Positions 1 to 7,414 are shown, counted from the stretch's first letter. The stretch: 19,176 bases of DNA from SD8 sp035528475 (GCA_035528475.1 DATKYO010000017.1:1-19176), one strand, 5' to 3'. Numbers and translations: made by a program. Notes: generated by a model not told the origin, from the sequence alone.

Positions 1-155
1 CCAGGGGCGGATTGAACGCCCATATCCTTTTTCACGGGAAAAATGATCACCACCAGTGCGAAGCAGTCTTCAAAGCGTTTGGAATAGCGCTTGGAGACGC
101 CCTGAGTCTCACTGGAGATCCCGACGAGGTTCCCAGCACAAAAGGTACGCTATAG
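1..155 (+). CDS. hisB: Imidazoleglycerol-phosphate dehydratase, C-terminal end (partial)
   Basis: This is the last 50 codons of a gene that begins before the window; the frame starts at base 3 and ends at TAG 153-155. HisB removes water from imidazole glycerol phosphate to give imidazole acetol phosphate in cytoplasmic histidine synthesis. The visible part holds the family's C-terminal manganese-binding signature, HGKNDHHQCEAVFKAF, followed by GIALGDAL and the typical ending VPSTKGTL. The HHxxE residues are metal ligands in known HisB structures. Nothing in the visible piece suggests damage. The upstream operon context cannot be seen. Identification rests on the motif and is firm, although only about a quarter of the protein is present. 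Confidence 0.93.
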   Translation, partial: RGGLNAHILFHGKNDHHQCEAVFKAFGIALGDALSLTGDPDEVPSTKGTL

Positions 156-162
156 ATAATCA

Positions 163-180
163 CTAATTTTTCTTTTTTTG
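163..180 (+). terminator. T-rich terminator after hisB
   Basis: Two T-runs (T5 at 167-171 and T7 at 173-179, split by one C) lie 10-25 bases after the hisB stop. Oligo-T tracts without a required hairpin are the usual euryarchaeal termination signal. The same bases read as a lysine-rich tail (KKKN) of the broken minus-strand HEAT gene. Confidence 0.6.
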
Positions 181-530
181 GGTCTGCATAAGGCGGGCAA
201 GTGGATCCATCACTGCAATTCTTACAAAACAGTTTTCATCCGTGTGACACCTGATACTCCTGTAATGGTCCAACAATAGTTACATAACAGGAATGATGAC
301 CCGGGAGGTGAAATCTCTGCCAGGGGCCGCACCGCGGCAATCCTGTCCTGTGCACCCCTATCCTCAAAAGCAAAGATAATGTAGTCAACCGCCGGTTGAC
401 CAATCTTTGCCATACATTGTATTGATCCGATAATATCCGACCTGGTTTTTCCTGTCGCAGCCGGCAAAGTTACCTTCCGTCGACACCCCATACCCTTCTT
501 TCGTAGGGCAGGCAAGAATATCGTCTATCT
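163..530 (-). pseudogene. Decayed HEAT-repeat (PBS-lyase-like) protein remnant
   Basis: Two HEAT-like pieces can be read on the minus strand, in different frames. One frame (ORF 222-515, 97 codons) contains MAKIGQPAVDYIIFAFEDRG, then QDRIAAVRPLAEI. This matches the HEAT pattern of a first helix ending in IGxPAV, a second helix with LxDxD, then VRxAAxxALxxI. The frame then loses HEAT character. A second frame closer to hisB (bases 246-163) reads DENCFVRIAVMDPLARL and ends at a stop; it is cut from the first piece by a stop and a frame change. Several normally conserved Ala/Leu positions are altered (Pro in the second helix), as expected for decay. I see no clear ribosome-binding site. HEAT-repeat proteins are abundant in methanogens; the original role is unknown. 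A short functional HEAT peptide is possible but less likely. Bases 531-762 show nothing recognisable. Confidence 0.4.
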
Positions 531-762
531 GATAATAATGATGCGCCAGTCACCTTTGCATGGCATATGTTTTTTAGAGGGAACATCTCTTCCCCTGGAA
601 GACCAGCAACGACACTACTGGAAAGCAGATTTCTTAATAACTAAAATAGAATCTCTGAACAAACCTCATAGTACTCGTATGCCATGATAAAATGAGTTTG
701 ATGCCACCTTGATTTGTATTCCCTATTTGAATTGTGAATGACTTGATGGGAAAGGAATGAGT

Positions 763-969
763 TTATGCGGACTTTGCCGCAAGCTCGACATCCTCTTCCT
801 TGATCGTCTTTCTGCCCGCATGGAGAGCAAGCCTGTTGGCTTCTTTTGTAAGGTTCGCGATATAGTCTTCTGCCTTTCCCACAAGGGCGGCAGCAGCATC
901 GCTTCCAACTCTCTCAGCACCATTTTTCTTTGCAATTCTCACAACTGCAGCAATAGGTAAATCTGCCAT
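763..969 (-). CDS. Archaeal histone (HMf family)
   Basis: A 68-residue protein with a single histone fold and no tails, the standard length for HMf-type histones. It opens with LPIAAVVRIAKKNGAERVG (alpha-1), continues through the long central helix around AEDYIANLTKEANRLALHAG, then RKTIKEEDVELAAKS (loop 2 and alpha-3). The R-K-T loop and the early Arg in PIAAVVRIAK are DNA-contacting or structural positions in this family. It forms dimers that stack into hypernucleosome-like DNA wraps. It stands alone, with its own strong promoter and a GAGGT ribosome-binding site 8 bases before the ATG, which fixes the start. An abundant chromatin protein is expected. Identification is very secure; which histone paralogue it is cannot be said. 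Confidence 0.97.
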   Translation of the reverse strand: MADLPIAAVVRIAKKNGAERVGSDAAAALVGKAEDYIANLTKEANRLALHAGRKTIKEEDVELAAKSA

Positions 970-1002
970 TGTATTTTACCTCAAATCAAAGGTGTATCAG
1001 GA

Positions 1003-1021
1003 GATATTTAAACATTTCGTG
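1003..1021 (-). promoter_or_regulatory. BRE/TATA promoter of the histone gene
   Basis: Reading the minus strand, CGAAAT (BRE-like) is followed by GTTTAAATATC (TATA box, centred near 1008). A start about 26 bases downstream would fall near 982, giving a leader of roughly 13-16 nt that begins at the GAGGT ribosome-binding site. Confidence 0.65.
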
Positions 1022-1124
1022 ATTCCAGACCAATTTTTCCCCAATTGTTCCATCGGAGAACTCTGTGAACCTATCCATTCCCTGCAGTAATTTTGATGGC
1101 ATCTTAATGTTAAAAACTTCAAAT

Positions 1125-1168
1125 AATCGTTATTTATTGATAATAAAATCATATTTTCTTTAATTATC
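1125..1168 (-). terminator. Possible AT-rich terminator of the marker 2/marker 4 operon
   Basis: The minus strand after the mtxX stop is very AT-rich. It can pair GATAAT (1168-1163) with ATTATC (1144-1139), with further T-runs below it. The base pairs are weak, so this may be only an AT-rich spacer. Confidence 0.3.
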
Positions 1169-1913
1169 ATTTTAGGAGAGATTCCGCGAGCCTAAGCGCA
1201 TTTGCATAATCCGATGAGGCGCGCGAAGTATCAACAAAGATATAATTGATATTTAGCACAGGTGCGCCATGACCGTGACCCGATCCAAGAAAGGTCAATG
1301 TACGGAAGATCAAATTTCCAGATATCCCGTCAGGAGCAATAATCACTCCGCATTCATCAATAGCCTCTTCGATGAGAATCTGATAGTGACCCGCCCCAGT
1401 GAACCGGGCTACGAGTTCTGCGTCAGCCATGCTCCTGTCGACGGCATTGTGCCTGCCAAGATCGCCGAACCTGCCTCCCGAAAGAACGGCGACCTTTTCT
1501 GAGATCCCTAACCTTGAAGCGATTTTCTGGATCTTTTGTATGAGATCCACCTTCTGGGAAACTGTCCAGCCCTCGTCTATTCCTACGGGGGCTAAAAGAA
1601 ACTTCTTTCCACGGGATGTTTCCAGGAGGGCTGCTCTTTCCAGGGAATCGACACCTGCAGCCGATTTCAGGGCAGAAAGAGTTTCATTTGCAGGGAGAGT
1701 TCCTCGTACCGCAGCACTGATACGACCCGATACAAGGTCAGAAACCATTGAAAGACACGGGTGGTCGGACACCTCCATCCTGAAGGTCTCTCCGGCAGGG
1801 ACTGACTGGGGTTCATACGCATAGCAGACAATCTCTGACGAAATCCCTGCATTCCTGATGCTTTCCAGGACTTTATCTTTATCAGAGCCCAATCCGATGC
1901 CGATTGTTGTCAT
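1167..1913 (-). CDS. mtxX: Methanogenesis marker protein 4 (MtxX family)
   Basis: A 248-residue protein matching the methanogen-specific family called methanogenesis marker 4 or MtxX (TIGR03270-type). Family features visible are the N-terminal IGIGLGSD, the Gly-rich SGGRFGDLGRHNAVDRS near the middle, and the C-terminal PDGISGNLIFRTLTFLGSGHGHGAPVLN. The last stretch resembles phosphate acetyl/butyryltransferases (PlsX/Pta-like), which suggests an acyl-phosphate or phosphate-binding fold. The older 'methyltransferase' label has no support that I can see in the sequence. The exact reaction is unknown, but the family is confined to methanogens, so a role in methanogenesis or its cofactors is inferred. 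Its ATG overlaps the marker 2 stop by 4 bp (ATGA), so the two are translationally coupled. Confidence 0.9.
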   Translation of the reverse strand: MTTIGIGLGSDKDKVLESIRNAGISSEIVCYAYEPQSVPAGETFRMEVSDHPCLSMVSDLVSGRISAAVRGTLPANETLSALKSAAGVDSLERAALLETSRGKKFLLAPVGIDEGWTVSQKVDLIQKIQKIASRLGISEKVAVLSGGRFGDLGRHNAVDRSMADAELVARFTGAGHYQILIEEAIDECGVIIAPDGISGNLIFRTLTFLGSGHGHGAPVLNINYIFVDTSRASSDYANALRLAESLLK

Positions 1914-2953
1914 GCTGACGAACCGTCGTCCGAAAAGAGTCTCATTATCCCGTTATGACTAAAATCAAATACCGATGAGCTTTCTTTCTCGAAGGCCACC
2001 CTTAGCTCACGTGTGGCATCCACGGTTCCGATGATCCCGGCTGTCATTCCAACATCGGAAAACCGCGATTCAACCTCGCTGATATGTTCATCTTTCACGG
2101 TAAGAACAAAACCCATACCCGGATATATTCGGATCCATTGCTCAAATGTCATGTTGTTGGATTTCAGATCAGGCTTCGGAATTGCATCGAGATCAATGGT
2201 GGCTCCTTTTCCACTCACTTCCAGGAGCATGCCGAGCGTCCCGATGACCCCGGGATTACTGATATCCTTCCCGGCAGTAACCAGCCCGTCCACGGCCAGC
2301 GATTCCATCACCTGAACCTGTGCCCTTACCTGTTCGGGGGACTTCATTGTCACAGAGTCCCAGTTCAGAATACAGGAAGGGTGCACTCTTCCAGTAATAT
2401 CCACTGCAATCATCACCCTGTCACCGACCTGCGCCGTATGGGAAAAGATGACCGCATTCTTTCGGGCTACACCAAGTATTGCCACATCTATCACGCTGTA
2501 GGGAGTATCCGGATGGAGGTGGCCTCCCACGATCGGCACCCCGAACTGGAGTGACGCATCATGCATACCGGTGATCACCATTTTCTGTATCTTAGGATCG
2601 GCAATAGAGAAGATATCTACCATAGCAATGGGCTTTCCGCCCATAGCCGCAATATCATGAATATTAACCAGTACGGAGCAATACCCTGCCCAGTAGGGAT
2701 CTGCTTCCATCAGCTTGCTCCATATACCATCTGCTGCCAATAGAAGGGACTCATTGCCGTGCTCAATAACGGCTGCATCTTCACCGAATGATGCGATGAT
2801 ACCAGGGGCGTCGATTCGTATCGCTTTTACCATTTCACCAATGGCATGCTTGCGAATCACCCCTTCATACTCCCTAACCGCCATTGCAATCTTTGCGGTG
2901 GAGCAACCGTTTTTCTCAATAACACTCATGGAAATGGTTCTCTCACTATGCAT
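1910..2953 (-). CDS. Methanogenesis marker protein 2 (AIR synthase-related)
   Basis: A 347-residue protein of the methanogenesis marker 2 family, a relative of PurM, HypE, SelD and ThiL (AIR-synthase fold, ATP-using). Visible family elements are FGEDAAVIEHG followed by LLLAADGIW (N-terminal ATP/metal region), NIHDIAAMGGKPIAMVDIF (dimer core), GGHLHPDT, and DISNPGVIGTLGMLLEVSG in the C-terminal domain. The substrate is unknown; the fold suggests ATP-dependent activation or phosphorylation of a small molecule or a protein C-terminus. It forms an operon with marker 4, overlapping it by 4 bp. The start is uncertain: ATG 2953 sits at leaderless distance from a TATA-like element, whereas ATG 2929 (MSVIEKNG) is also possible. 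Neither has a strong ribosome-binding site. Confidence 0.92.
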   Translation of the reverse strand: MHSERTISMSVIEKNGCSTAKIAMAVREYEGVIRKHAIGEMVKAIRIDAPGIIASFGEDAAVIEHGNESLLLAADGIWSKLMEADPYWAGYCSVLVNIHDIAAMGGKPIAMVDIFSIADPKIQKMVITGMHDASLQFGVPIVGGHLHPDTPYSVIDVAILGVARKNAVIFSHTAQVGDRVMIAVDITGRVHPSCILNWDSVTMKSPEQVRAQVQVMESLAVDGLVTAGKDISNPGVIGTLGMLLEVSGKGATIDLDAIPKPDLKSNNMTFEQWIRIYPGMGFVLTVKDEHISEVESRFSDVGMTAGIIGTVDATRELRVAFEKESSSVFDFSHNGIMRLFSDDGSSA

Positions 2954-2967
2954 AGACCATCATCTGA

Positions 2968-2990
2968 CATAATTTATTTGATATACGGTC
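2968..2990. promoter_or_regulatory. Shared divergent promoter, marker 2 (-) and rfcL (+)
   Basis: Only 48 bp separate the two start codons. The AT-rich core AATTTATTTGATATAC (2971-2986) can serve as a TATA box in both directions. It lies about 25-28 bases from ATG 3002 on one side and from ATG 2953 on the other. That distance predicts leaderless or near-leaderless mRNAs both ways, in line with the absence of good ribosome-binding sites. Confidence 0.5.
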
Positions 2991-3001
2991 GAAATATTGG
3001 C

Positions 3002-4417
3002 ATGGACTGGGCTGAGAAATACAGGCCCCGCCGGTTGGAGGATCTGGTCGGAAACACCACCGCAATCCGGCGGATGGCAGAGTGGGCACAATCCTGGACC
3101 AGGGAGAGCAAGCCGCTCATCCTGTATGGGAAGCCCGGCACCGGTAAAACCTCCAGTGCACTCGCGCTGGCAAATCAGATGAACTGGGAAGTTGTCGAAC
3201 TCAATGCCAGTGATCAGCGGACGAAAGCTGTCATCGAAAAAATTGCTGGAACCAGCAGCATGACCAGGAGCCTTTCCGGAGCATCGCGGAAACTCATTCT
3301 CCTCGATGAAGCCGATAATCTGCAGGGGACGGCAGATCGAGGCGGTGCCAGAGCAATACTGGATGTTATCCGCAACACCCGCCAGCCGATAATCCTCATC
3401 GCCAACGAAATGTATGAGTTATCCCCCGAACTCCGATCCCGCTGCGAAGGGGTGCTGTTTCGCGCTCTCCCGGCAAGATCAATCGTCCCCCGGCTGCGCC
3501 ATATCTGTTCGGCCGAATGTATCGAGTGCAGCGAGGAGGTACTCAAAGAGATCGCAGTATCAGCCGGTGGAGATATGAGGGCTGCTATTACGATGCTGTA
3601 TGCATCGGCCGCAGGTAAAAATCGACTTACTGAGGATGAATTGTATACATCAGGAAAGGATGGGCGTGCCACCATTTTTGACCTTGTGAGTGCAATATTC
3701 GGGTCTCCTTCCGGCGAAAAACTACTACAGATATCCTATGAGGTTGACGAGACTCCCGAAACTGTTGAACAATGGATCGAGTCAAATCTCCATCACCTCA
3801 AGAACCCGGACAAAATTGCACAGGGATACCAGTTTCTGTCCAGCGCAGACGAATACATTGGTTATACCTACCGACAGCAGTATTACCGGTTATGGAGGTA
3901 TGCAACTGCAATGATGGTCCTTGGAGTCTCAAGTACGGCAGAAGGGAGGGGACTTCACGCACGAATTATGCCTCCCACGCGATGGAAGAAGATGGGGACC
4001 TATAAAAAACAGAAATCACTTCGATTAGGCCTGTTTCAAAAGCTTTCAAACACGCTTCATATCCCCCGGCACACCATCAGGGACGAATATATGAGTCCCC
4101 TGTCCATGATTGTTGAACATGACCCGCACCTGTATGCCCGTGAATTTTCCCTTGATGCCGATGAATTGAACCTGTTTCTGCAGGACCGCGGACTTAGCCA
4201 GGAAGTGATAAAAGCAATCAGAAAAGAAGAGCGGGAGGCCGAAAACGAGAAAAAGAAAAAATCCGAATTTTTTCACGGGACAATGAAGAAAGATAAGGAG
4301 AAACAGGAGAAATCAAAAACGGCCGAACGGGATGTACAGAGTTTATCAGGCTCCCGCGACAAGGAAGAGGATATAACTCCTCCCAAATCTCAGAAAACCC
4401 TTTTTGAAGGGTTCTGA
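3002..4417 (+). CDS. rfcL: Replication factor C large subunit (clamp loader)
   Basis: A 471-residue AAA+ ATPase that, with four RFC small subunits, opens the PCNA ring and loads it on primed DNA. Counting from MDWAEKYRP: RFC box II-like start WAEKYRPRRLEDLVGN (3-18), Walker A GKPGTGKT (43-50), Walker B LILLDEAD (98-105), and the SRC-type arginine region RSRC (145-148). A helical collar follows. The C-terminal 80 residues are a Lys/Glu-rich linker ending in QKTLFEGF, a PIP-box-like PCNA-binding tail. I chose ATG 3002, not the upstream ATG at 2846, because the family begins with DWAEKYRP and the longer form would run through the divergent gene and promoter. No intein is seen. The last 28 bases overlap the convergent UPF0146 gene. 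Confidence 0.97.
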   Translation: MDWAEKYRPRRLEDLVGNTTAIRRMAEWAQSWTRESKPLILYGKPGTGKTSSALALANQMNWEVVELNASDQRTKAVIEKIAGTSSMTRSLSGASRKLILLDEADNLQGTADRGGARAILDVIRNTRQPIILIANEMYELSPELRSRCEGVLFRALPARSIVPRLRHICSAECIECSEEVLKEIAVSAGGDMRAAITMLYASAAGKNRLTEDELYTSGKDGRATIFDLVSAIFGSPSGEKLLQISYEVDETPETVEQWIESNLHHLKNPDKIAQGYQFLSSADEYIGYTYRQQYYRLWRYATAMMVLGVSSTAEGRGLHARIMPPTRWKKMGTYKKQKSLRLGLFQKLSNTLHIPRHTIRDEYMSPLSMIVEHDPHLYAREFSLDADELNLFLQDRGLSQEVIKAIRKEEREAENEKKKKSEFFHGTMKKDKEKQEKSKTAERDVQSLSGSRDKEEDITPPKSQKTLFEGF

Positions 4418-4824
4418 CTGGCATGATAACGGTGCAGGATGACCCCGCAGTCGATTAGTTCCCCGCCATCCCCATATCCCTCAAAACCAAGATGATAGAC
4501 AAGGAGATCGGCTCCAACCCTGCGGGCCAGGGCAATCATGGGGGGTATCATCTCAACTGCCGGGCGGATTGAATAGATCAGTTCCAGACCGCTATATAAC
4601 ATGATTCTGGGGGAGAATATATCGTCCATGATGACAGGGATATCTTCCCTGCAAAACTCCGTCCTGATATCGGTACAGAAGATATCAAGACCTTCCTCCC
4701 TGATGATCAGGGCGGCGGTAATATTTTTCCCGATCCCAATCTCGGCAACCTTCCGGTAGTTCCTGGCGATGTAATCCCCGAAAAAATGTTCAATATGTTT
4801 ATGCCAGCCCATTGCAACATACAT
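4390..4824 (-). CDS. UPF0146 family protein (Rossmann, SAM-methyltransferase-like)
   Basis: A 144-residue archaeal protein of the UPF0146 family, of unknown function. The fold is Rossmann-like: KVAEIGIGKNITAALIIREE resembles the glycine-rich SAM-binding motif I, and LDIFCTDIR resembles motif II. Downstream, LIYSIRPAVEMIPPMIALAR and GADLLVYHLGFEGYG are the conserved family blocks. The protein is shorter than a full methyltransferase and shows no clear catalytic motif, so activity is uncertain. Its 3' end overlaps the end of rfcL by 28 bp in the convergent direction. ATG 4824 is used here; ATG 4812 (MGWHKH) is an alternative. A TATA-like AAAAAATAAGG at about 4840-4850, inside the neighbouring amzA coding region, would be its promoter and makes 4824 plausible as a leaderless start. 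Confidence 0.88.
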   Translation of the reverse strand: MYVAMGWHKHIEHFFGDYIARNYRKVAEIGIGKNITAALIIREEGLDIFCTDIRTEFCREDIPVIMDDIFSPRIMLYSGLELIYSIRPAVEMIPPMIALARRVGADLLVYHLGFEGYGDGGELIDCGVILHRYHASQNPSKRVF

Positions 4825-4830
4825 AATGTA

Positions 4831-5376
4831 ATGGAAATCCTTATTTTTTGGGATGCCAGCGCCCCGCCCGGATTCCAGCTCCCAATCTCCAGGGCCATAT
4901 CAGAGATCCTGGATATGATGGTGACAGTAGAGGATAATCCCCTGATCCTCAACGGATATATCGGATCACGCCGCCAGAATGATGCGAGAGTTGTCCTTGA
5001 CGGTATAGATGTTTACAAAAGGCGCATGGACATACATAACCCGGTCCTCCTCGTAATTTCCAGAGACATCTTCATGGAAGGTGCCGAATTTCTCTTTGGT
5101 CTTGCCCGCCCATCCACCGGTTCTGCCGTCGTCTCCTGCGCCAGGCTGGATAATGACTATTATGGCCTGAGACGCGATGAGGATGAACTCCTGGACAGGA
5201 TATCCAAGGAAAGTGCCCATGAGCTGGGTCATCTTTTCGGCCTCGATCATTGCAAAAAGCCGGATTGCATTATGCACAACCCCATCACGCTGGACGATTT
5301 GAGCAGGAAAAGAAGGTTTTACTGTCAGGACTGCAAAAAACAACTTGAAAAAAATCTGGATAGGTATTCGGGATAA
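4831..5376 (+). CDS. amzA: Archaemetzincin, zinc-dependent peptidase
   Basis: A 181-residue metalloprotease of the archaemetzincin family (M54). The complete signature is present: the zinc-binding and catalytic HELGH (130-134), then GLDHCKKPDCIM with third zinc ligand His140 and Cys141/Cys146, and a second pair in FYCQDC (Cys165/Cys168). The four cysteines form the second zinc site typical of this family. It is cytoplasmic, with no signal peptide; its natural substrate is unknown. An ATG at 4786 is also open, but I chose 4831 (MEILIFWDAS) because it fits the family N-terminus and avoids running through the divergent gene. No ribosome-binding site precedes it; a TATA-like CAATATGTTT near 4794-4803 suggests a leaderless mRNA. 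Confidence 0.93.
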   Translation: MEILIFWDASAPPGFQLPISRAISEILDMMVTVEDNPLILNGYIGSRRQNDARVVLDGIDVYKRRMDIHNPVLLVISRDIFMEGAEFLFGLARPSTGSAVVSCARLDNDYYGLRRDEDELLDRISKESAHELGHLFGLDHCKKPDCIMHNPITLDDLSRKRRFYCQDCKKQLEKNLDRYSG

Positions 5377-5577
5377 CCTCGGGTAATTTTACGGCAAGAT
5401 TCCAACACAAAGACGCTCCCAGGGGTAACGCACCGCTCATCCCTACCACTGCGGCGAACCTCAAAGCACGATAGAGACTATTATGGGATTATTGAGATAT
5501 ATCTGTTCAATTGGGAGAACCGTCCCTATCGCACTCAGTGGAGGGCAGGTAAGGACGCAGGACGGGCTTCAGAAAAA

Positions 5578-5593
5578 GCGGGATGAATCCCGC
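5578..5593 (-). terminator. Hairpin plus T-tract terminator of the ABC exporter operon
   Basis: A perfect 7-bp inverted repeat, GCGGGAT-TC-ATCCCGC on the minus strand, is directly followed by TTTTT (5577-5573). It lies 100 bases after the permease stop. This is a textbook intrinsic-style terminator, unusually strong for an archaeon. The rest of the 316-base gap 5377-5692 shows no convincing gene. Confidence 0.65.
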
Positions 5594-5597
5594 CCCC

Positions 5598-5617
5598 ATA
5601 TGCATGTATATGCATGT
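5598..5617. repeat. Tandem 10-bp repeat (ATATGCATGT x2)
   Basis: Two exact, head-to-tail copies of ATATGCATGT lie 5 bases from the terminator hairpin. Each carries the palindrome ATGCAT, and the ten-base spacing equals one helical turn, so a protein could bind both copies on one DNA face. It could equally be a chance short duplication. Confidence 0.5.
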
Positions 5618-5692
5618 GCTATTCGCTTGGATCCCAACACACACAGACTTCTCCAATCTTCATGCTCCGCTCACCCCCTCGCCCATTCTCAC

Positions 5693-6397
5693 TCAATCCG
5701 GAAGGGTGGTTACGATCCTTTCCCTTGAGAGGAAACGTGTGAACCGGGAAGTAATGAATAGGATGATTACCGCCAGCGCCAGGGCAGCCCCGACAACCTC
5801 CCACGTAACACGGAAAGAAGGGCCGATAAGTTCCCGGGTGAAACTTATCAGGAAGATAAGCCCGAAAATGATTGCAAAATTCAGGATCTGGTTCTCCCGC
5901 ATTCCCAGTAGAAGCTGCGCAAAGCCCATAAGGCCGGATGCAGCGGCAATGAATGCCGGTATTACGAATATGATATGAAACAGCACAGGAGGGGACGGGA
6001 GGACAGTTATCCCGATTGCCAATGACCCCACAGATATGACCATTACTGCTGCCAGATAGGAGAGGAGGGATGCCGGGATGACTATTCCCAATACTTTCCC
6101 AAGCCATATCTGCCGCAGGGAGAGCGGAGTACAGAGGAGGGTTTCAACCACACCGTCCTGTTTCTCACGGAGAAATACCTGTGCAGTGAAAAGATACCCG
6201 GCAAATATCCCAAGAGTAAGTATGAGATAGAAAGATAACTGGTCCATTGTCTGGCCCGGCGTGGACTCTCCTGCCAGCACCGCCGGACCGGTCATGGCCC
6301 CGAAAATGATTATGAACATCACTGCGGAGATCAGGACATTTCGGGACTTTGCAAGCTGGCGGATCTCCTTTTCCGCGACCACCATGACCGCGTTCAT
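5693..6397 (-). CDS. ABC-2 type transporter permease
   Basis: A 234-residue integral membrane protein with about six hydrophobic segments, typical in size for ABC-2 permeases. It starts with the family's amphipathic opening (AEKEIRQLAKSRN) before the first membrane span (ISAVMFIIIFGAM). The conserved cytoplasmic segment EKQDGVVETLLCTPLSLRQIWLGK, common to NatB/CcmB-like permeases, couples to the ATPase. Further spans are around LLSYLAAVMVISVGSLAIGI, FHIIFVIPAFIAAASG, ILNFAIIFGLIFLI and ALALAVIILFI. Its start overlaps the ATPase stop by 4 bp, so the two are translated together. Substrate unknown; export of ions, lipids or small toxins is typical of the family. A strong terminator follows. Confidence 0.88.
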   Translation of the reverse strand: MNAVMVVAEKEIRQLAKSRNVLISAVMFIIIFGAMTGPAVLAGESTPGQTMDQLSFYLILTLGIFAGYLFTAQVFLREKQDGVVETLLCTPLSLRQIWLGKVLGIVIPASLLSYLAAVMVISVGSLAIGITVLPSPPVLFHIIFVIPAFIAAASGLMGFAQLLLGMRENQILNFAIIFGLIFLISFTRELIGPSFRVTWEVVGAALALAVIILFITSRFTRFLSRERIVTTLPD

Positions 6398-7368
6398 GCG
6401 GCATCACCCTGCCCCTGACGCATCACGGCAAGGTAGATCTCTTCCAGGGACTGCCCCTCTTTCCTCGCCTCATCCACTTCAATTCCGCCCCGGACCAGCA
6501 CGGAAACGACACTATGGGGGCGTGCAGATACGAGTTCCATGGAAATCTTATCGCCATCAAGCGAGACATCTGATATTCCATCCAACCCGGAAAGAATATC
6601 GCGGGCCATCGACCCCTTCCCTGGATCGGCCAGCGTGACAGTGAAATGTATCCTGCCGCTCCCTGCGGTAAGATGCCGGACACTGTCCAGTGCCTGGATC
6701 TTCCCTTGATGAAGGATGGCAACCCGGGAACATATTCTTTGCACTTCATCAAGGTTGTGAGAATTGAGAAAAACCGTCATAGCACCGCTTCCTGAGAGAC
6801 GGAGGATAAGCTCCCGCACCATATGCTGGGCTTCCGGATCCAGTCCTTTCGTCGGTTCATCCAGGAATACGATTTCGGGGTTGTGAAGAATCGCACGGGC
6901 AATACCCAGTTTACGTTTCATTCCAGTCGAAAAATTGCCGACTGGCTCTTTGCTCCGCTCAAGAAGCCCTGAAAAGTCCAGGAGTTCTTCTACCCGGGTT
7001 TTAGGATTTTCAATCCCGTAGAGACGGGCAAAATATCGCAGGTTTTCCTCTGCAGTGAGCCTTTCATATAAGCCGTTGTTCTCCAGGAGTACGCCTACCT
7101 TTTTCCTGGCAGCATCATCCCGTGCGAGATCTGCATCCAGCACTCGCACTCTCCCCGACGTGGGGGCAAGGAGACCGAGCAGGATTCTCATAGTAGTGGT
7201 CTTGCCTGCACCGTTCGGCCCCAGGTATCCGAAAATCTCCCCCTTTATAACCGAGAAGCTGATACTATCCACAACAGTTCTACCGGCAAAATCCTTAGAA
7301 AGAGAGGAAACCTCAATTGCCGGCGTGATCGTCACCTCGTATTCGATATTCAAATACTGTTTCCGCAT
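6394..7368 (-). CDS. ABC transporter ATP-binding protein (ABC-2 exporter)
   Basis: A 324-residue ATPase that powers the downstream permease. Motifs in order: Walker A GPNGAGKT (50-57), Q-loop region LLENNGLYERLTAEENLRYF, ABC signature FSTGMKRKL (146-154; the usual LSGG is replaced by FSTGM, as in many CcmA/NatA-like proteins), Walker B IVFLDEP (166-172) and H-loop NSHNLDEV with His204. The C-terminal 100 residues form the regulatory domain (DUF4162-like) often found in this subgroup. The start used is ATG 7368; no good ribosome-binding site precedes it. TATA-like TTATATTA (7385-7392) and AAATATTTA (about 7404-7412) on the minus strand are candidate promoters. Its role is inferred only at the level of the family. 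Confidence 0.93.
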   Translation of the reverse strand: MRKQYLNIEYEVTITPAIEVSSLSKDFAGRTVVDSISFSVIKGEIFGYLGPNGAGKTTTMRILLGLLAPTSGRVRVLDADLARDDAARKKVGVLLENNGLYERLTAEENLRYFARLYGIENPKTRVEELLDFSGLLERSKEPVGNFSTGMKRKLGIARAILHNPEIVFLDEPTKGLDPEAQHMVRELILRLSGSGAMTVFLNSHNLDEVQRICSRVAILHQGKIQALDSVRHLTAGSGRIHFTVTLADPGKGSMARDILSGLDGISDVSLDGDKISMELVSARPHSVVSVLVRGGIEVDEARKEGQSLEEIYLAVMRQGQGDAA

Positions 7369-7382
7369 TGTGAAAATTCATC

Positions 7383-7414
7383 TTAATATAATAGAAGCCG
7401 TTTCCTAAATATTT
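7383..7414 (-). promoter_or_regulatory. Candidate promoter of the ABC exporter operon
   Basis: Two TATA-like elements on the minus strand, CTATTATATTAAG and AAATATTTAGG, lie 17-46 bases upstream of the ATPase ATG. The farther one would give a leader of about 15 nt and the nearer a leaderless mRNA. The choice cannot be made by eye. Confidence 0.4.

Noticed and set aside
2846..3001. 52-codon N-terminal extension of rfcL from ATG 2846
   Set aside because: It would run antisense through marker 2 and the shared promoter. The RFC family begins at DWAEKYRP.
5483..5728. Two plus-strand frames (81 and 131 codons) near the ABC permease end
   Set aside because: They show Ser/Pro/His-rich low-complexity translation, span the terminator hairpin and lie antisense to the permease. 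No family features.
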